Source: Salinivirga sp035268865
GTDB taxonomy: Bacteria > Bacteroidota > Bacteroidia > Bacteroidales > Salinivirgaceae
DNA: 55,919 nt
NCBI RefSeq assembly: GCF_035268865.1
Contig: NZ_DATFKB010000248.1
Location: 1 to 55,919 of the forward strand
Direction of reading: 5' to 3'
Shown: piece by piece, positions 23,702 to 31,524 of the stretch
Numbering within the stretch: position 1 is the stretch's first letter
How the letters are laid out: every line of letters begins with the position of its first letter
Translations under genes and position numbers: made by a program
Notes under the pieces: generated by a model
What the model saw: only the letters and a program-made list of their open reading frames with translations
The model's database searches: none
Told to the model about the DNA's origin: nothing

Positions 23702-25867
23702 ATGAAAAAAATTCTTGCGATTTTTACCGGATTAGCCCTTATGCTTCAAATAGCCCAGGTGCGCGCTGATGAAGGATTGTGGCTACCAATGCTGATCGAA
23801 AAACTCAACATTGGAACAATGACAGAAATGGGCCTTAAGCTATCAGCTGAGGACATTTACAGTATTAACCAGGCTTGTCTGAAAGATGCTATTGTAGCAC
23901 TTGACCGAGGCTCATGTACTGCTGAAGTAGTATCGGAAAATGGTTTATTACTTACCAACCACCACTGTGGATATGGTGAAATTCAGGAGCACAGTACTGT
24001 GGAGCACGATTACCTTACAGATGGTTTCTGGGCAAAATCTTTCGAAGAAGAGTTGCCAAACCCGGGCAAAACAGCTTCATTCCTAATAAGAGCAGAAGAA
24101 GTGACCAAAAGAATATTAAAAGAAGTAGACAAAGATATGCCCGAGAGCGAGCGTCAGAATATTATTGACTCGGTAAGTAACGTAATTGTTACAGAAGCAA
24201 CTAAAGACAGCCATTACCGTGCTAATGTACGCGGAATTTATAAAGGCAACCAGTATGTACTTTTTGTTTACGAGGATTACCTGGACGTACGCCTTGTAGG
24301 TGCGCCACCAGAATCAATCGGAAAATTTGGTTCAGATACAGATAACTGGATGTGGCCACGCCACACTGGTGATTTCGCTATGTTTCGTGTATACGCAGGC
24401 CCTGAGGGAAAACCTGCTCCTTATTCAGAAGACAATAAACCAATGGAAGCCAAAAGCCACCTGAAAATCTCCCTTGACGGTGTTAAAGAAGGTGATTTTG
24501 CCATGATTATGGGTTACCCGGGTTCCACACAGCGCTATCTTACTTCGTGGGGTGTAAAAAATGAAATGAAATACACCAACCAGTTCCGTGCTCAAATTCG
24601 GGGTATTAAGCAGGAAATCTGGAAAGAAGCAATGGACAACAGCGATGAAGTACGTATAAAATACGCTTCTAAATTTGCCCGCTCAGCCAACTACTGGAAA
24701 TATTCAATTGGCCAGAATAAAGGGCTGCGCAACCTGAACGTGGTTGAGAAAAAGCAAAAAATAGAAGAAAAATTCGAAAATTGGGTAAACGACAAAAAAA
24801 GGCGTCAGAAAAAATATGGCGAAGCGCTTGATTTGATTAAGAATTTCCAGCAACAAACAGCCCAGTCACAAGGCGACCTTACAGTGCTTTACGAGACATT
24901 GATGGGTGGAACAGAAATTCTTTTCTACAGCTACCGGGCTGGCGCAGGTATGGAACGTGCATTGGAAAAACACCCTGACAGCACAGAATTCCTAAACAAA
25001 TATAAAACACGCATGCAAGGTCGCATGAACGGATTTTTCGAAGACTACGAGCCACAACTCGACAAAAAAGTGATGAAATCCATGATCGATACCTACATGG
25101 AGATGGTGGACACTGCAAAATACCCTGCATTTATAAAAGAAGAAATTAAAACTCAAGAAAACATAGACCAGTGGGTAAACAACTTATTTGAAAAATCAAT
25201 TTTTGTTGATACCGCCAAACTGGCCAAATACCTCGAATCGCCTGAGCTGGATAAACTGCAGAACGACCCTGCATTTGCAGCCGGTAATGACATCATTGAC
25301 ACTTACCGTAGTATGGCCGGGAAACTTCGTGCCATGGCTCCAGGTTATGATAAAGGACAACGCCTTTTCGTAGCCGGATTAATGAAAATGAACAAAGACA
25401 AAGAGTACTATCCGGATGCAAACTCTACCATGCGCCTTACATACGGTACAGTTGGAGGATATGATCCCAGAGATGCTGTACACTACAAATATTACACAAC
25501 GCTGGAAGGTGTTATGGAAAAAGAAGATCCCGAGGTACGTGAATTTAATGTGAAGCCCAAACTCAAAGAGCTTTATAAAGCCAAAGATTACGGCCGTTAT
25601 GCCAACGAAAAGGGCGAAATGGTAGTAGCTTTCCTTACAAATAACGACATCACCGGAGGTAACTCAGGCAGCCCTGTAATGAATGCCAGAGGTGAACTTA
25701 TCGGTATTGCATTTGATGGCAACTGGGAAGCTATGAGTGGCGACATTGCATTTGAGCCTGACGTTCAACGCACAATTAATGTCGATATTCGTTATGTACT
25801 ATTTATAATTGACAAGTTTGCTGGCGCGCAAAACCTTATTGATGAGATGACCATCGTAAAACAATAA
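23702..25867 (+). CDS. dpp7: S46 family dipeptidyl-peptidase, DPP7 type
   Basis: A 721-residue periplasmic serine exopeptidase that removes N-terminal dipeptides, used by Bacteroidota to feed on peptides. Signal peptide to about residue 22 (AQVRA). The chymotrypsin-like domain has the catalytic His in LTNHHCGYGE (residues 87-88), FGSDTDNWMWPRHTGDF with a candidate catalytic Asp, and the nucleophile Ser655 in GGNSGSPV. The helical domain inserted in S46 enzymes spans about 280-570. Eighteen residues after the nucleophile is Gly in AFDGNWEAM; in the family Gly at this site marks DPP7 (hydrophobic P1), while DPP11 has Arg or Ser (acidic P1). An intrinsic terminator follows. Confidence 0.92.
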   Translation: MKKILAIFTGLALMLQIAQVRADEGLWLPMLIEKLNIGTMTEMGLKLSAEDIYSINQACLKDAIVALDRGSCTAEVVSENGLLLTNHHCGYGEIQEHSTVEHDYLTDGFWAKSFEEELPNPGKTASFLIRAEEVTKRILKEVDKDMPESERQNIIDSVSNVIVTEATKDSHYRANVRGIYKGNQYVLFVYEDYLDVRLVGAPPESIGKFGSDTDNWMWPRHTGDFAMFRVYAGPEGKPAPYSEDNKPMEAKSHLKISLDGVKEGDFAMIMGYPGSTQRYLTSWGVKNEMKYTNQFRAQIRGIKQEIWKEAMDNSDEVRIKYASKFARSANYWKYSIGQNKGLRNLNVVEKKQKIEEKFENWVNDKKRRQKKYGEALDLIKNFQQQTAQSQGDLTVLYETLMGGTEILFYSYRAGAGMERALEKHPDSTEFLNKYKTRMQGRMNGFFEDYEPQLDKKVMKSMIDTYMEMVDTAKYPAFIKEEIKTQENIDQWVNNLFEKSIFVDTAKLAKYLESPELDKLQNDPAFAAGNDIIDTYRSMAGKLRAMAPGYDKGQRLFVAGLMKMNKDKEYYPDANSTMRLTYGTVGGYDPRDAVHYKYYTTLEGVMEKEDPEVREFNVKPKLKELYKAKDYGRYANEKGEMVVAFLTNNDITGGNSGSPVMNARGELIGIAFDGNWEAMSGDIAFEPDVQRTINVDIRYVLFIIDKFAGAQNLIDEMTIVKQ

Positions 25868-25886
25868 GCCAATTCATATAATTTCA

Positions 25887-25919
25887 GAAAAGCAGCGTCA
25901 ACCCGGCGCTGCTTTTTTT
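25887..25919 (+). terminator. Intrinsic terminator of the S46 peptidase gene
   Basis: AGCAGCG / CGCTGCT stem with a 9-nt loop, preceded by four A and followed by T7 on the plus strand. Confidence 0.88.
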
Positions 25920-25982
25920 ATATCAACATTTTGAAGTACAACAGAAACCCTGAAAAATTGTTACTTTGAAAAAACATAACCA

Positions 25983-26411
25983 ATGAAACAAAAGCAATAC
26001 ATAATTCTGCTTATTACCTTTTTTATTGCAACAAGTTGCGGCGTAAAAGGCCCCCTTACCGAACCAGAGAACTTCGAAAAGTTTCACAAAAAATTTTATC
26101 GAGATAGTATTTTTCACTACAATCGTATCAATTATCCACTCAAGGTTTACGAATTTTACGGGCATATTAAAGAAGATCCGGAGGGTGGAAATGCCAACAG
26201 AGAGTTTCACAATGCCTTTACCCGAAAAACCCTGCCGCGTACGGTACGAAGCATGGACGAATACCCCGATTATTATAAAATGATGGTCGACACCAACAAC
26301 AATAAAATGGTAGAAAAAATATACATTCCTCACTCCAGCTACCTGGAAAAACGTTTTTTTCTAATGAAAAAAAACCGGTGGTATTTGGATAGCATCCAAA
26401 TTATTGAATAA
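25983..26411 (+). CDS. Small lipoprotein, tandem paralogue 1 (DUF4348-like)
   Basis: A 142-residue lipoprotein with signal peptide and lipobox ATSC (Cys 19). The mature N-terminus has ENFEKFHKKFYRDSIFHYNRINYPL, resembling the F-x-x-F-x-x-x-F-x-x-D-S-x-F-Q-x-x-R-I-x-F-P-L opening of Bacteroidota DUF4348 proteins, and the C-terminus has the repeated-looking KRFFLMKKNRWYLDSIQII. Function unknown. It is about 45% identical by eye to the next gene 101 bp downstream, so this is a tandem duplication. Confidence 0.72.
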   Translation: MKQKQYIILLITFFIATSCGVKGPLTEPENFEKFHKKFYRDSIFHYNRINYPLKVYEFYGHIKEDPEGGNANREFHNAFTRKTLPRTVRSMDEYPDYYKMMVDTNNNKMVEKIYIPHSSYLEKRFFLMKKNRWYLDSIQIIE

Positions 26412-26512
26412 TATTGCTATTTTTCACCTAAATTTCATTATGAAAGCTAACAGCGTTAAAACTCAATAGCAGGCATTTTTACTATTGACAATAATAAACC
26501 AAAACATTAATT

Positions 26513-26956
26513 ATGTTGTTTAATACGCGCACTTCATTAATTATAAAGATCTTTTTGATTCTTTTTGTGTTTACCAGCTGTGGTATCCGAAACAATTACA
26601 ATAAACCTGAAAATTTTAAAAAATTTCACAGAAAATTTTATCGCGATACTGTTTTTCATTACAGCCGAATCAATTACCCCCTAAAAATATATGAACGAGC
26701 AAGCATCACCCGCGATTACCCTAAAGGAGACACCAGACCCAGAAATAAACTATATTCTTATACTCAAAAAACGCTGCCCCGCGCTGTGATAAGCTTCAAA
26801 AAATATCCGGAAGAATATGAGCTGCACATTAATTCGCTAAATGAAAAAAAAGTTGAAAAAATTTATAGCCCACGTTTTGGTTATGAAGAGACGCGGTTTT
26901 TTATTTTGAAAAATAACCGGTGGTATATGGACAGCATACGGATACTTAATGATTAA
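26513..26956 (+). CDS. Small lipoprotein, tandem paralogue 2 (DUF4348-like)
   Basis: A 147-residue lipoprotein (signal peptide ending FTSC). It shares with the upstream copy the blocks ENFKKFHRKFYRDTVFHYSR, INYPLKIYE, TQKTLPRAV and TRFFILKNNRWYMDSIRIL, with divergence mainly in the middle (RASITRDYPKGDTRPRNKLY against FYGHIKEDPEGGNANREF). The start at 26513 places a basic N-terminus (MLFNTRTSLIIK) before the hydrophobic core. Function unknown. Its downstream end meets a terminator that mostly serves the opposite strand. Confidence 0.72.
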   Translation: MLFNTRTSLIIKIFLILFVFTSCGIRNNYNKPENFKKFHRKFYRDTVFHYSRINYPLKIYERASITRDYPKGDTRPRNKLYSYTQKTLPRAVISFKKYPEEYELHINSLNEKKVEKIYSPRFGYEETRFFILKNNRWYMDSIRILND

Positions 26957-26980
26957 AAAAGGGCCGCCAGAAGGCAGCCC
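26955..26980 (-). terminator. Intrinsic terminator for the 27001-27372 gene
   Basis: On the minus strand GGGCTGCC / GGCGGCCC (one mismatch, TTCT loop) is followed by TTTTTT. It overlaps the last bases of the convergent lipoprotein gene. Confidence 0.8.
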
Positions 26981-27000
26981 AGTAAAAGTTTACAAAACTT

Positions 27001-27372
27001 TTAGTTTCTAAAATCAAATTTTGCAATAAATGATTTACCATTTAAACGATAATCTGCAAAAGAGATATTGGCCAATTGTGCTCGCACATAAGCGGTCAGG
27101 GCAGGGTGTCCATTGATGGCTATAATTTCAAAGCTACCATCATTGGTAATGCGAACCTCAGCTTTTACCAGACCGGCCTCGTTGCTAACATCAGCCTGCT
27201 TTGGATAATCTACTGCACGATCAAGCACTTGCTTAAGCTGTTGCTTCTGAAAATTAGCCAGTCGGTAGTTCTCGGCAGCTGGGTTGGTAGTAGCCGTCAC
27301 CATTGTTGTACTTAGTGCCATAATGGCCAATATCATGATAATCCGGGTTGTTTTAGTTTTAAGGTATTGCAT
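27001..27372 (-). CDS. Small secreted protein, TonB-C-like fold (paralogue A)
   Basis: A 123-residue protein with a signal peptide (MQYLKTKTTRIIMILAIMALSTTMVTA) and a mature domain of about 95 residues: KQVLDRAVDYPKQADVSNEAGLVKAEVRITNDGSFEIIAINGHPALTAYVRAQLANI, then a beta strand KSFIAKFDFRN. The order 'helix - YP - V-x-V-x-I-x-x-D-G - I - helix - F-x-x-x-F' looks like a TonB C-terminal-like or 'energy transducer' fragment without a membrane anchor. It resembles the next minus-strand gene in length, order and the final K-S-[FY]-[IL]-[AI]-K-[FI] strand. Function unknown. Confidence 0.65.
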   Translation of the reverse strand: MQYLKTKTTRIIMILAIMALSTTMVTATTNPAAENYRLANFQKQQLKQVLDRAVDYPKQADVSNEAGLVKAEVRITNDGSFEIIAINGHPALTAYVRAQLANISFADYRLNGKSFIAKFDFRN

Positions 27373-27553
27373 AACTGTTAAGTTTTATGGGTTAATGTTA
27401 CTTTTATTACAACAGAAAAGCATTTATGTTAATGGAAAGCCAGGGCAAAAAAACAACAAACCAAGCTCTAAAACCTAACGTACAGCGGCTTTTACGAAAA
27501 GTTAAAAAAAGACATTAACATCTATTTTGTACTAAATCGTACACATTCTGAAA

Positions 27554-27579
27554 TAAAAAAAGCCGGAAACACCGGCTTT
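27554..27579 (-). terminator. Intrinsic terminator for the 27613-27963 gene
   Basis: Perfect AAAGCCGG / CCGGCTTT stem with a 5-nt loop, followed on the minus strand by T7. Confidence 0.85.
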
Positions 27580-27612
27580 AAGCTATAAAATCACTAACCA
27601 AAACATAGTTTA

Positions 27613-27963
27613 TTATTGTAGGGTAAATCGAATTTTTATGAGATAAGATTTATCATACATTTCGAAATTTCTGATTTCCAAACCACCAAGCTCCTTTTCA
27701 ACATATTTTGCGTAATCAGTTTTGCCGGCCGTTTCATTCACCTTGACTTTACCATTTTTATCCACATCAAAATTGACCCAAATCAAAGTCTCCCCTTTTT
27801 CACCTTCGGTGTCACCTGGATATTCCATTACTTTGTTTAAAGTTTTATTAAAATCTGCTTTAACTTCTGCACTCGGTGCAGGTGGAGTATTAGCAGTCAG
27901 ACTTAGGCCCATAAACATTAAAATTGTAGCCATTGAGATCGAAATTAATTGTATTGTTTTCAT
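27613..27963 (-). CDS. Small secreted protein, TonB-C-like fold (paralogue B)
   Basis: A 116-residue protein with a signal peptide ending LTANT. The mature part is FNKTLNKVMEYPGDTEGEKGETLIWVNFDVDKNGKVKVNETAGKTDYAKYVEKELGGLEI followed by KSYLIKIRFTLQ. The pattern (helix, YP, VxFxVxxxGKVxV, helix, final strand) parallels the 27001-27372 gene, and a terminator separates them, so each is its own transcript. They look like diverged duplicates. Function unknown. A 266-bp AT-rich gap lies upstream. Confidence 0.65.
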   Translation of the reverse strand: MKTIQLISISMATILMFMGLSLTANTPPAPSAEVKADFNKTLNKVMEYPGDTEGEKGETLIWVNFDVDKNGKVKVNETAGKTDYAKYVEKELGGLEIRNFEMYDKSYLIKIRFTLQ

Positions 27964-28229
27964 AATTTTAAATTTAATTTGTTTAATATTTCATTCAAAA
28001 GATTAAACAGAAAAATCACAGAAGTGTTGCACTCAATCCGAACAGTTATGCTCAATTTTTATCATCAGGACTTAAGGGTAAAGGGTTCAGGAGTATGAGT
28101 TAAAGATATGTTAAGGCTCTTTTTAAGCATTTGTGATATAAAAAACTGCCCTTTTTTATGGTCCAAATTTTGTCAATGCTCATAAAACAACCTTCGAATT
28201 AGAGGGTTTATAAGGTACAATTCAAGACT

Positions 28230-28925
28230 ATGCAAATTTTTAAATCACAAGACAAACTCGCAGAAGTAGTTGAAATGAACCCTAAATTGTTACCAGTAAT
28301 TAACCGGTTCGATATAGCCCTTGGAATAGGAAACAAGACAATTGAAGATATTTGTTCGGAAAAAAATATAGAACAAAGTTTCTTTCTGGCCATTATCAAC
28401 ACCTATCACAACCCCGACTTTTTTCAGGAACTTGAACAAGAAAAAATATCACCGCTGGAACTGGTAAATTACCTACGTAAAACACATGAATACTACCTAA
28501 AACACACGATACCCAAGCTCGACGAATTACTTGACAGGTTGATAGAAAGCTGCCGGGACAGTTGTGGAAATATTCAAATGATTAAAACTTTTTATAACAA
28601 ATACAAAAAAGAGCTCAAAACACATATTGATGATGAAGAAAAGAGAGTATTCCCTTACATAGAAACCCTAATCGAGAGCAAACAAAAATCAACTGAATTT
28701 ACAATTCACAACTTTGAAGAAGAGCATACCAATGTTGAAGAAAAAATAAATGATTTAAAAAACCTGATCATAAGGCACATCGAACCTTCATATGAGCAAA
28801 ACACAGGCAATGAGTTCCTGTTTGAACTGTTTCGTTTCGAAAAAGACATAAGAGACCATGCGCGCATAGAAGATAACCTGCTTATCCCCATGGTTGAAAA
28901 CATCGAAAAGCAGTTAGCAAAATGA
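28230..28925 (+). CDS. Hemerythrin-domain protein (Ric/ScdA-like, N-terminal Cys pair absent)
   Basis: A 231-residue cytosolic protein. Residues 1-75 resemble the ScdA_N domain of Ric/YtfE iron-sulfur repair proteins (DKLAEVVEMNPKLLPVINRFDIALGIGNKTIEDIC), but the usual CCGG is replaced by ALGIG, so the Cys pair is missing. The C-terminal part is a four-helix hemerythrin-like domain with expected di-iron ligands: THEYYLKHTIPK, HIDDEEKRVFPYIE, HNFEEEHTNVEEKI and RDHARIEDNLLIP. Family members handle nitric oxide or oxidative damage to iron-sulfur clusters or sense O2/NO. It overlaps the next gene by 4 bp (ATGA), coupling it to a LuxR-type regulator. Confidence 0.82.
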   Translation: MQIFKSQDKLAEVVEMNPKLLPVINRFDIALGIGNKTIEDICSEKNIEQSFFLAIINTYHNPDFFQELEQEKISPLELVNYLRKTHEYYLKHTIPKLDELLDRLIESCRDSCGNIQMIKTFYNKYKKELKTHIDDEEKRVFPYIETLIESKQKSTEFTIHNFEEEHTNVEEKINDLKNLIIRHIEPSYEQNTGNEFLFELFRFEKDIRDHARIEDNLLIPMVENIEKQLAK

Positions 28926-29515
28926 AAAAGGTCATTATCGTACATCCTTCTCCGGTAATTTGCCATGGTTTAACAGAGGTTATTAACAGCTATTTTAATG
29001 CCGGGGTAATTACCTTTAAAACTATTGCTGAATTTATTGCAAAAGCCCCAGATTTCAACAGTCTCGTTGTAATGATGCATCCTTTGGAAGTTAATGACAT
29101 GAACCAGGTGCGAAAACTGAAACAATCGCAACAAATAACAACCATTTGCCTGAACTGGCCCGAAATCATTCATTCAAAAAGTTTTATATACGACTATCAT
29201 ATCTCTCTTTGGGCTCCCAAAGGTGAATATTACGATTTGTTGGCCCCGCTAATGACAAGCCAGGAGACACTACAAACAGAAAAAAACAAGAATGAGCTTA
29301 CAGCCCGTGAAACAGACGTTGTGCGTAGCATTGCACTTGGCCTGACTAATAAGGAAATGGCTGACAAGCTACACATCAGTATCCACACTGTAATCTCTCA
29401 CCGGAAAAACATAACAGCTAAACTCGGCATAAAATCTATTTCGGGCATAACGGTTTATGCCATTTTAAATAAGCTCGTCGATACAGAAACCATCGATCCG
29501 GAAACACTTATTTAG
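28922..29515 (+). CDS. LuxR-type transcription factor with degenerate receiver domain
   Basis: A 197-residue NarL/FixJ-type regulator. Residues 1-115 keep a receiver-like outline (KKVIIVHPSPVICHGLTEVI), but HPSP stands where an acidic pair (DD/DE) is expected and SLVVMMHPLE occupies the strand that normally ends in the phospho-acceptor Asp, so it probably cannot be phosphorylated. The C-terminal LuxR HTH is intact (about 125-185): LTARETDVVRSIALGLTNKEMADKLHISIHTVISHRKNITAKL. Its start is inside the stop of the hemerythrin gene. The simplest idea is that the hemerythrin protein provides the input signal; this is inference. No kinase is adjacent. Confidence 0.85.
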   Translation: MKKVIIVHPSPVICHGLTEVINSYFNAGVITFKTIAEFIAKAPDFNSLVVMMHPLEVNDMNQVRKLKQSQQITTICLNWPEIIHSKSFIYDYHISLWAPKGEYYDLLAPLMTSQETLQTEKNKNELTARETDVVRSIALGLTNKEMADKLHISIHTVISHRKNITAKLGIKSISGITVYAILNKLVDTETIDPETLI

Positions 29516-29529
29516 TCTATTTACAGATT

Positions 29530-29581
29530 AAGGTTTTGTGCGGCCAATGGCGCAATTTTTGAGCATTGCAGCTGAAACCTT
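29530..29581 (+). promoter_or_regulatory. Candidate structured leader of mntP
   Basis: AAGGTTT (29530-29536) pairs with AAACCTT (29575-29581), enclosing a bulged hairpin around GCCAATGGC (29543-29551). An alternative helix, GCAAT (29552-29556) with ATTGC (29565-29569), uses part of the same bases. The outer helix ends 6 nt before the mntP ATG, so it could cover the ribosome-binding region. It is not a yybP-ykoY manganese riboswitch by sequence. Confidence 0.35.
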
Positions 29582-29587
29582 GTCTAT

Positions 29588-30151
29588 ATGTCGCTTATCT
29601 CCATTTTCATTCTTGCCGCAGGTTTATCGGTCGACAGCATGGCTGCCAGCATCAGCACGGGTGTTTGCATGAAAAAAGTGCGCGCTTATGAGTCTGTAAA
29701 AGTCGCGCTTTATATGGCCGTTTTTCAAGGCTCTCTTCCTATTGTTGGTTGGTATATCGGTCAGGGGTTTAAACACATTATCTCCAGTTACGACCATTGG
29801 ATAGCCTTTATTTTACTCCTGGCCATAGGTACCAAAATGATTTTTGAAGGACTCAAAAAAGAAGAGCAAAATAACTGCTTTTGCCCTTCCCGTCCCATAA
29901 TTCTGGCTGGTATGGCACTGGCTACAAGTATAGATGCTTTAATTGTCGGAGTAGGAATAGGGCTGTTAGGCAACACAATATGGCTACCTGCCATTATAAT
30001 AGGTATAATTACTTTTATTTTTTCCATTTCGGGAATATACCTGGGACATCACCTTGGGCATCGGCTCAACATTAAGCTCGAACTTATCGGAGGTCTGGTT
30101 CTTATTGGACTGGGAATAAAAATTCTTGTGGAGCACACGCTTCTTGCATAG
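29588..30151 (+). CDS. mntP: Putative manganese efflux pump MntP
   Basis: A 187-residue inner-membrane protein with six hydrophobic helices arranged as an internal 3+3 duplication. Each half contains the MntP Asp motif: LSVDSMAASISTGVCMKK in helix 1 and ATSIDALIVGVGIGLL in helix 4. MntP exports Mn2+. The short Cys-containing loop NNCFCPSRP lies between the halves. It is preceded by a leader that could fold, 72 bp after the LuxR gene, and followed by a porin gene on the same strand. Control by manganese is plausible but is not shown. Confidence 0.92.
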   Translation: MSLISIFILAAGLSVDSMAASISTGVCMKKVRAYESVKVALYMAVFQGSLPIVGWYIGQGFKHIISSYDHWIAFILLLAIGTKMIFEGLKKEEQNNCFCPSRPIILAGMALATSIDALIVGVGIGLLGNTIWLPAIIIGIITFIFSISGIYLGHHLGHRLNIKLELIGGLVLIGLGIKILVEHTLLA

Positions 30152-30205
30152 GTATTCTAAAAAATATCCCAACAAATAGGGATTTCAGGATTGAATGACG
30201 GGCGC

Positions 30206-30213
30206 TATTTTTG
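30206..30213 (+). promoter_or_regulatory. -7 element of the porin gene
   Basis: TATTTTTG fits TAnnTTTG, 40 bp before the porin ATG. No TTG box at 19 bp upstream. Confidence 0.45.
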
Positions 30214-30252
30214 CCAATGTTAATTCAATCTAAATAAAAAAGAAATAGACCT

Positions 30253-31461
30253 ATGCGAAAAATTATTACAACAATCAGCCTGGTAATTTTAACCTTTAGC
30301 TTAGCAATGTCGCAAAGCAACGACAGTACAAATATATTTGTAAACAGTGCTGAAAAACTTCTACAAACCGATGGCAAACTTAAAATTGGTGGATATGGCG
30401 AGGTACATTACAACCAACCGTTGGATGATGAAATCCGCCAAAACGGAAAACTGGATGTGCACCGCATTGTTATGCTATTTGGATATCAGTTTAACGACCG
30501 CACACAATTCGTAACCGAAATCGAGTACGAACATGTAGAGGAAGTTTATATTGAACAGGCCTGGTTACAATATCAATTAAACGATTATATAAATTTCCGT
30601 ACCGGGCTAATTCTCACACCAATGGGACTCATCAACGAATATCATGAACCCACAACATTCAATGGAGTGGAGCGCCCCTGGATGGACAAATACATTGTAC
30701 CTACCACATGGAGAGAAATTGGTGTTGGTATTAACGGCAACATTCTTCAGGCATCAATGCGCTACCAGGCATACATTATGAATGGATTTAATGGCTTCGA
30801 CGGGGAAGGGCAGTTTGGTGGTAGTAGCGGACTAAGAGGAGGGCGTCAAAAGGCCATTGAGTCTTACATAAGCTCACCCAACTTTACAGGTAAAATTGAG
30901 TATTACGGAATAAGAGGACTAAATATCGGCCTTTCCGGATACTTCGGAAGATCTCAAAGCCAGCTATACGATGGCATAGAAAAAGACAACAGCGATGCAG
31001 AAGCCATAGCAGACTCATCAAGCGTGGGTATTTCAATGATCGGGCTGGATGCACGTTATCAATATCATGGTTTTGAAATGCGCGGCCAATACTACTATGC
31101 AGCAATAAGCAACACTGACCAGTACAATGCCTTTACGGCAGCTGCAGATGGTACGCCTAATGACCTTGGTAGTGCAATGTCGGGTTTCTATGCAGAAGCA
31201 GGGTATAACGTATTAAGACTTTTCTCCAACACCAACAAAAAACTCGTTCCTTTTGTGAGATATTCCAATTACAACACCCACGCATCAGTGGAAGATCCTA
31301 TTCAGCAGAACGATGCATATAACCGCTCTGTACTAACAACAGGATTAACCCTGCAATTAGCAAAAGGAGCGGTATTAAAAACAGACGTACAATTTTTCAA
31401 TAATGAAGCTGCCGATGAACCATCGCATGTATTCAATGCTGGTTTTGGTGTAATGTTTTAA
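30253..31461 (+). CDS. Outer-membrane porin (phosphate-selective-porin-like barrel)
   Basis: A 402-residue exported barrel. Signal peptide to about residue 20 (LAMSQS), then GKLKIGGYGEVHYNQPLDD, an opening of the phosphate-selective porin O/P-type or related Bacteroidota porin family. Successive strands follow (HRIVMLFGYQFNDRTQFVTEIEYEHVEEV, EQAWLQYQLNDYINFRTGLILTPMGLINEYHEPTTF) and it ends in a barrel-like FNAGFGVMF with C-terminal Phe. The motif VERPWMDKYIVPTTWREIGVG is typical of porins that sit beside reductases. A perfect hairpin follows, then the flavin-binding gene. Substrate unknown. Confidence 0.85.
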   Translation: MRKIITTISLVILTFSLAMSQSNDSTNIFVNSAEKLLQTDGKLKIGGYGEVHYNQPLDDEIRQNGKLDVHRIVMLFGYQFNDRTQFVTEIEYEHVEEVYIEQAWLQYQLNDYINFRTGLILTPMGLINEYHEPTTFNGVERPWMDKYIVPTTWREIGVGINGNILQASMRYQAYIMNGFNGFDGEGQFGGSSGLRGGRQKAIESYISSPNFTGKIEYYGIRGLNIGLSGYFGRSQSQLYDGIEKDNSDAEAIADSSSVGISMIGLDARYQYHGFEMRGQYYYAAISNTDQYNAFTAAADGTPNDLGSAMSGFYAEAGYNVLRLFSNTNKKLVPFVRYSNYNTHASVEDPIQQNDAYNRSVLTTGLTLQLAKGAVLKTDVQFFNNEAADEPSHVFNAGFGVMF

Positions 31462-31489
31462 ATATAAAGGGCACAGGCCCTTTATATTA
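31461..31489 (+). terminator. Hairpin between porin and FMN-binding genes
   Basis: AATATAAAGGGC / GCCCTTTATATT, a 12-bp perfect stem with an ACAG loop. No long T run follows, so it may be a weak terminator or an mRNA-stabilising hairpin that lowers expression of the downstream gene relative to the porin. Confidence 0.6.
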
Positions 31490-31524
31490 GTATTTTACTT
31501 AGCACGCAACAAACCTTAAACACA

